Shown here: piece by piece, positions 59,818-64,000 of the stretch
How positions within the stretch are numbered: position 1 is the first letter of the stretch
Layout: the number at the start of each line of letters is the position of its first letter
Source of the DNA: DASSLY01 sp035689185
Lineage (GTDB): Bacteria > Actinomycetota > Actinomycetes > Actinomycetales > Dermatophilaceae
Reading direction: 5' to 3'
Assembly: GCA_035689185.1 (NCBI GenBank)
Contig: DASSLY010000021.1
Location: 29,647 to 93,646, forward strand
DNA: 64,000 nucleotides
Notes under the pieces: model-generated
What the model was told of the DNA's origin: nothing
The model's input: only the letters and a program-made list of their open reading frames with translations
Database searches by the model: none
Made by a program: the position numbers and the translations under genes

Positions 59818-61278
59818 TCAGGAACCGGCGGTTCGTGGCGAGCGCAGGTTCCGCAGCGGCCCGCCCCACAGCGGCGAGGTCCGCCAGCGCGCCGTGAAGC
59901 TCGCGGCGTCCGGCAGGGTGTCCAGGACCAGCCGGTGCGGGGTCTCCAGGAAGAGCACCTCGACGTGCAGTGTCCCGCTCTCGGTCCATCCGCCGCCCGC
60001 TGCGACCGGCAGCCGGGGGTCCCCGTCGGGCAGCGGCTGCTCGGTGACGACGAGGCGGTCCGGTCCGAACGGCACCCGCAGCTCGTCGCCGTCGTCGTGC
60101 AGGTGCAGCGCCCAGCCGTCGCCGGACCGCTCGACCCGCAGCTCACCGAGGGTCGGCTGGTGTTCCCGGTCGTCGCCGCGGCGGAACGCGCGCCCGCTCC
60201 ACGCGGCCGGCGGCCCGGGCTGCGCAGCGCCCGGCACACCTGGCAGGGACAGCCGGGACAGCCGCCGGAGCAGGTGCGCGTCTGCGGCGGCGTCGCCCGG
60301 CCGGCCGAACGCGGGCAGCAGGTGCGCCCACATGGCGTCCAGGACGCCTTGCATGTCCTCCGTGGCGGCCGTGGTCGCCACGACGGCGTCCTGCTCGGGC
60401 AGGACCACGCAGAACTGCCCGAACGCGCCGTCGCCGCGGTACCCGTGCCGGGACCGCCAGAACTGGTAGCCGTAGCCCTGGGCCCAGTCCGAGGCGGGGT
60501 CGTCGCCGTTGCTCACGTGGGCACGGGAGGCCAGCTCAGCCCACCCGGCCGGCAGCAGCTGCCGGCCCTCCCACCGGCCGCCCTGCAGGTAGAGCTGGCC
60601 CACCGAGGCGACCGCCTCGGTCGGGGCGTGCAGCCCGGTGAACCCGATGTCCCGGCCCGCCGGCAGCTGCTGCCAGCCGACGTCGCGGATCCCCAGCGGC
60701 GCGAACAGCCGCGGGGTGAGGTAGGCGGTCAGGGTCTGTCCGGTGACGCGCTGGAGGATCGCGGCAACGGTGTAGGTGCACGGCTGGTTGTAGGCGAAGA
60801 CGGTTCCCGGCTCCTGCTCGGGCGCGGTTGCCAGGAAGCCGCGGACCGGCTCGTCCGGGTCCGTGCCGACGGCCTCCTCCCAGGTGTCCCGGGTGTGACC
60901 GCTGGCCATCGCGGCGAGGTCGCGGACCCTGGTCTTGCGGGTCCCGGTCGCCGTGACGCCGAGCTCGGGGAAGTAGTCGGCCACGAAGTCGTCCAGGCCG
61001 ACCCGCTGCTCGCCGACGGCGAAGCCGAGCGCGGTCGAGGTGAAGCTCTTGCTCAGGGAGTACAGCAGGTGCGGCCGGTCCGCGGCATACGGTGCCCACC
61101 AGCCCTCGGCGACGACGTGCCCGCCCCGCAGCACCATCAGGCTGTGCAGCTCGACCCGGGCCGATTCGACTCCATCGAGGAACGCGTCGATGCCTGCGGC
61201 GTCGACGCCCTGGGCCGACGGGCGGGCGCGCGGCAGCGCAGCGGCCGGGGACGGCGGCGCGGCGGGGGCGCGGTTCAC
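59818..61278 (-). CDS. Beta-lactamase-fold serine hydrolase (class C-like)
   Basis: A 486-aa protein with the penicillin-binding/beta-lactamase fold. SxxK is present as SLSK (S74, K77) and the second motif appears as YNQ in FAYNQPCTYTV rather than YSN. A C-terminal extension of about 130 residues adds a beta domain. No signal peptide, so a cytoplasmic esterase or peptidase is more likely than an antibiotic-degrading enzyme. GTG start overlaps the upstream protease stop. Confidence 0.88.
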   Translation of the reverse strand: MNRAPAAPPSPAAALPRARPSAQGVDAAGIDAFLDGVESARVELHSLMVLRGGHVVAEGWWAPYAADRPHLLYSLSKSFTSTALGFAVGEQRVGLDDFVADYFPELGVTATGTRKTRVRDLAAMASGHTRDTWEEAVGTDPDEPVRGFLATAPEQEPGTVFAYNQPCTYTVAAILQRVTGQTLTAYLTPRLFAPLGIRDVGWQQLPAGRDIGFTGLHAPTEAVASVGQLYLQGGRWEGRQLLPAGWAELASRAHVSNGDDPASDWAQGYGYQFWRSRHGYRGDGAFGQFCVVLPEQDAVVATTAATEDMQGVLDAMWAHLLPAFGRPGDAAADAHLLRRLSRLSLPGVPGAAQPGPPAAWSGRAFRRGDDREHQPTLGELRVERSGDGWALHLHDDGDELRVPFGPDRLVVTEQPLPDGDPRLPVAAGGGWTESGTLHVEVLFLETPHRLVLDTLPDAASFTARWRTSPLWGGPLRNLRSPRTAGS

Positions 61279-61997
61279 CGCAGCAGGTCCAGGGCCGGCG
61301 GCAGGAGCAGCAGCATCCCGATCGACCAGGTCAGGTGGGTGATGACGGGTCCCAGCACGCCGCCTGTCACCCGGCGCTGCAGCCCTGTGACCAGGCCGAT
61401 GACCGCGGCGGCGAAGACGAGCATGAGGACACCCGCTCCGGCAGTGACCAGCGCGTAGACCACGGTGGTGCCGGCAACGGCGTGCCGGCGACCGATCCCC
61501 GCATACAGGGCGCCCCGGAAGTAGAGCTCCTCGGCGATGCCGTTCACCGTGGTGATGGCCACGACCAGGGCCAGGGACCCGAGTCGGGCGTGGTCGAGCA
61601 GCCGGTCCACCGGCTCGCGCAGGAACGGGACCTGCGCCAGCACCGTGGCGCCGACCAGGAAGGCGGCCAGCAGCATCAGCCCGAGCGCCAGGGACTGCGT
61701 GACCGGCCGGGCCTGGGTGGCGCGGCGGGTGGTCGCCCGGCCGATGTGCAGCGGCCCGGACAGCAGCGCCCCGCCCGTCCAGACCACGGCGATCGCCAGG
61801 GTCGCCGGGTAGAACAGCGGGTCACCGGGCCGGATCCGCAACGCCAGGGCGAGCGTCACCGCGCCGACGACTAGGGTCACCGCCGCCACTACCCGGCGGC
61901 GGCGGAAGGCCGCGTCGGACTCGGTGTGGTCACGTTCGACCGGGGTGATCAGCGCCGCGTTGATGAAGCTGCGCACCTCGGTGACCGGGTTGATCAC
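61275..61997 (-). CDS. CPBP-family intramembrane metalloprotease
   Basis: A 240-aa membrane protein with about six helices and the CPBP/Abi motif EELYFRG (E156, E157, R161) plus a conserved-type His at 221 in THLTWS. These are Rce1-like intramembrane glutamic/metal proteases, sometimes giving bacteriocin immunity. GTG start with GGAG 9 nt upstream. Coupled by GTGA to the serine hydrolase gene. Confidence 0.88.
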   Translation of the reverse strand: MINPVTEVRSFINAALITPVERDHTESDAAFRRRRVVAAVTLVVGAVTLALALRIRPGDPLFYPATLAIAVVWTGGALLSGPLHIGRATTRRATQARPVTQSLALGLMLLAAFLVGATVLAQVPFLREPVDRLLDHARLGSLALVVAITTVNGIAEELYFRGALYAGIGRRHAVAGTTVVYALVTAGAGVLMLVFAAAVIGLVTGLQRRVTGGVLGPVITHLTWSIGMLLLLPPALDLLR

Positions 61998-62041
61998 GGC
62001 GTCCGCTCCACCGGCGCAGCCTACTTCCCGGTCACCCGAGC

Positions 62042-62411
62042 CGGCCGCCCCCGGCCCGGTCCGGCCGGCCCCTGGTCGCCGACGGGCCGGCCGAGTGCCA
62101 GGCGCGGTTCCCACGGGTGCCGATCGTGTTCTGCGAGACGCGGGCGCAGGAGTGGACCTACCGGTTCCTGGCGGCGTCGCTGCGCGAGCTCGCGAGCGAG
62201 GCGGGCACGCTGCAGCGGCTGGGCGACCTGCCGAGCGCCGAAGCGTTCCCCTCCTCGGCCACGCCGTCGGCGCGGGGTGGGAGCGGTGCGAGCCCGGCGG
62301 CGGTGCGCGCGTGGGGCGCTGGCAAGCGGGTATGACGTGGCCGATCGCGGCCAGATCTCGGCGCCGGTCATGCAGGCGTATGCCGCCGCCCCCGCCGGCG
62401 TCGAAACCTGA
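62042..62411 (+). pseudogene. Decayed ERCC4-Lsr2 fusion protein remnant
   Basis: The + strand encodes GRPLVADGPAECQARFP, then VPIVFCETRAQEWTYRFLAA and VRAW in one frame, and after a +1 shift at a GGGG run near 62312 the C-terminal ASGYDVADRGQISAPVMQ segment to a stop at 62411. The first part resembles the end of an ERCC4-type nuclease domain and the second the Lsr2 DNA-binding tail, as in actinobacterial ERCC4-Lsr2 proteins. The N-terminal two thirds and start codon are missing, and at least one frameshift is present, so it is a remnant. Confidence 0.7.
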
Positions 62412-62523
62412 CCGCCCGCGACCGCGAGGTGATGCCTGTGGACAACCAATGTTCTGTGCGGCAAGCCGCGGGCATACTGCTACTGGCCGTTTGGGGACGG
62501 GATCAGGCGGGACAGGAGAGACC

Positions 62524-63138
62524 ATGACAGGACGGGGCAAGATCGCGGCCGCCGTGTCGGCGGCCGCGCTGGTGGCGTCCGGTCTGGCCGGGTGCGGTAG
62601 CGGGACGCCGGTCGGGGATCCGAGCGCCCCCGGGTCCGCCACCAGCCCATCCCCGACCACCCCGCCCAGTTCGACCACGACGAGCCCCAGCACGACCAGC
62701 ACAACCCCGGCCAGCATCCCGACGGTCCCCCTCGCCGCCCGCGCTCACACCAAGGCCGGCGCGGAAGCATTCGTCAGGTTCTACTTCGACGAGGTCAACA
62801 AGGCCTGGATGCAACCCAGCGTCCGCAACCTCGCCGCCTACGGCGCCCCAACCTGCAAGAGCTGCAAGGCTCATCGCGAGATTGCCGCCACGTTGGTGGC
62901 GCAAAAACGCAGATATGACGGGCCACCGAGTTCTATCCTGCGTGCGAATGCGCTCGCGACGATCGATACACACACCTATGCCGTCAGCTTCGCATTAGTC
63001 CAGGAAGCGAGGCATGTTGTGGGCGTGGAAACTCGCAAAGTCCTCGAAGTGGTCCCTCGGAGGGTACTGACCTATGAAGCGACCGTGCAGATGAAGGGGG
63101 ACTCGTGGATCATCCGCGCCATCAAGGCTTCGGTCTGA
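62524..63138 (+). CDS. DUF6318-like lipoprotein
   Basis: A 204-aa exported lipoprotein. AGGAGAG precedes the ATG. Signal peptide with lipobox GLAGC (Cys24), a Thr/Ser/Pro linker (30-70), then a domain with GAEAFVRFYFDEVNKAW and PTCKSCKAH, the CxxC region typical of DUF6318. The second half of the gene is clearly less GC-rich than its surroundings. Its stop overlaps the next start (TGATG). Function unknown. Confidence 0.85.
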   Translation: MTGRGKIAAAVSAAALVASGLAGCGSGTPVGDPSAPGSATSPSPTTPPSSTTTSPSTTSTTPASIPTVPLAARAHTKAGAEAFVRFYFDEVNKAWMQPSVRNLAAYGAPTCKSCKAHREIAATLVAQKRRYDGPPSSILRANALATIDTHTYAVSFALVQEARHVVGVETRKVLEVVPRRVLTYEATVQMKGDSWIIRAIKASV

Positions 63139-64000
63139 TGCGGCGTTTCCTTCTGGTCCTATGCGCTGGATTCCTGCTATCTTTCGTACCGGCCATAGCG
63201 CACGCTTGCAGTCGCCTCGACTGTTCGACAGATAGCGATGGCGTCAGGATCGGAATCCAACAGCGCGATTACATCGCGGCGGGGCTGGATCCGATCACCG
63301 GGCTGGTCGCCACGGTCTCGTATCGGTACATGACCCGGTTGGCGTGTCCGCGGGACTTGCAGGTCCCCGACGGCGGGTACGTCGGGTGCCCCAACCTGGC
63401 CGGGAAGTGCGACGCCAACGACCCCAACGGCGGGGTGGGGCCGCTGTCCATCCTGTACCGGCAGGTACTCAGCCCGGCGACCTTCCGCCCGGTCGGGCCG
63501 TGGGTCGCCATCGGGGCGACCTGCTTCCCCGAGACCGACTTCACCGGGGCACGGACCCTGGGCCTGGACTCGATCCGGCGGGCGTGGAGCCTGACCCCGT
63601 GGGCCGTCCCGGCGGTGCACCTGCAACCCGAGGGCAACATCACCCTGGTCACCCTGCCCGCCTACGTCGAGGTCCGCTGGCCGGCCAAGGGCTTCCAACC
63701 CGGCGAAACCAACACGGTGACCCTGCTCGGCTACCGGGTCCGCATCCGCCCCACCCTGGAGCACTACCTCTACCACTTCGGCGACGGGCAGACCGCCGGC
63801 CCCACCCGCGACCCCGGCGGCCCGTGGCCGGACGGGCACGTGATCCACCCCTACCCCCAACCCGGCACCTACCCCACCCGGGTCGACGTCACCTACGGCG
63901 GACAGTTCAGCCTCGACAACGGCCCCTGGACCACCATCCCCGACACCACCACCGTCACCGGCGCCACCACCACGCTCACCGTCAAGACCGCCAAGAACCA
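63138..64000 (+). CDS. Exported PKD-domain-like protein (cut by right edge)
   Basis: The open reading frame starts at the ATG overlapping the lipoprotein stop and remains open to the window end (287 codons). Residues 1-23 are a signal peptide (MRRFLLVLCAGFLLSFVPAIAHA). Several Cys follow (HACSRLDCS, GCPNLAGKCD). A PKD-like strand pattern YLYHFGDGQTAGPTRDPGG and YPQPGTYPTRVDVTYGG lies near residue 210-250. Likely a surface protein working with the preceding lipoprotein. The 3' end is not visible. Confidence 0.8.
   Translation, partial: MRRFLLVLCAGFLLSFVPAIAHACSRLDCSTDSDGVRIGIQQRDYIAAGLDPITGLVATVSYRYMTRLACPRDLQVPDGGYVGCPNLAGKCDANDPNGGVGPLSILYRQVLSPATFRPVGPWVAIGATCFPETDFTGARTLGLDSIRRAWSLTPWAVPAVHLQPEGNITLVTLPAYVEVRWPAKGFQPGETNTVTLLGYRVRIRPTLEHYLYHFGDGQTAGPTRDPGGPWPDGHVIHPYPQPGTYPTRVDVTYGGQFSLDNGPWTTIPDTTTVTGATTTLTVKTAKN

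Noticed and set aside
59818..61278. Secreted antibiotic-resistance beta-lactamase
   Set aside because: No signal peptide, divergent second motif and a non-lactamase C-terminal extension.
62117..62335. Independent small gene on the plus strand
   Set aside because: Its translation is the middle of the ERCC4-Lsr2 remnant and ends at the frameshift, so it is not a separate gene.
62021..62464. Minus-strand open frame opposite the pseudogene
   Set aside because: No family resemblance, Arg/Pro-rich shadow composition and no ribosome site.

Overview
The window is a very GC-rich chromosomal segment (roughly 70% or more by eye) packed with genes on both strands. It looks like an actinobacterium of the order Micrococcales, most likely an Intrasporangiaceae-type organism; that family assignment is inference. 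Supporting markers are a bacterial proteasome activator (Bpa) ending in GQYL, a GlnX-GlnH-PknG cluster, a deazaflavin/F420-type nitroreductase, a remnant of an ERCC4-Lsr2 protein, GTG starts almost as common as ATG, and widespread ATGA/GTGA stop-start overlaps. I saw no rRNA, tRNA, CRISPR array, prophage or insertion sequence.

Layout. 1-2.9 kb: an M18 aminopeptidase (cut by the left edge), a PfkB sugar kinase and a divergent NAD-dependent GH4 glycosidase. 3-7.1 kb: a PadR regulator with its ABC ATPase and FtsX-type permease, behind two operator-like palindromes. 7.2-20.3 kb: mixed housekeeping and envelope genes, including a GNAT enzyme, Bpa, a GntR regulator, lipoproteins, an AI-2E-type permease, a WXG100-like protein with an alpha/beta hydrolase, a membrane metallophosphoesterase, an MFS transporter, OsmC, another hydrolase and a zinc metallopeptidase. 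20.6-26.5 kb: two different multicopper oxidases face each other across a membrane protein and a lipoprotein. 26.6-30.1 kb: a transglutaminase and a circularly permuted ATP-grasp/alpha-E fusion.

30.5-43.9 kb is the most coherent system: TelA-like protein, nucleotidyltransferase, an uncharacterised protein, a CbbX-like AAA+ ATPase, GlnX-like membrane protein, GlnH-like binding lipoprotein, helical protein, PknG-like kinase, PP2C phosphatase, VWA protein and FHA protein. Many genes overlap by 4 bp, and the kinase, phosphatase and FHA protein share CxxC zinc-ribbon modules. It reads as an expanded version of the mycobacterial GlnH-GlnX-PknG amino-acid sensing pathway.

44.1-47.7 kb holds two uncharacterised proteins, an ECF sigma/anti-sigma pair and a hemerythrin-like protein. 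47.7-54.7 kb holds two overlapping genes for very large proteins (1329 and 1024 aa) that I do not recognise. 54.7-62 kb is metabolic (GH13 glucosidase, shikimate-dehydrogenase-like enzyme, uridine-kinase-like protein, VOC protein, beta-lactamase-fold hydrolase, CPBP protease). 62-64 kb has a decayed ERCC4-Lsr2 pseudogene, a DUF6318-like lipoprotein and a PKD-type exported protein running off the right edge, with a local drop in GC.

The main structural surprises are a dispersed ~50-bp palindromic repeat family with two copies inserted in frame inside the AAA+ gene, a strongly over-represented octamer GGTATGCC/GGCATACC (22 sites counted by hand), and a 22-bp tandem repeat between two convergent genes.
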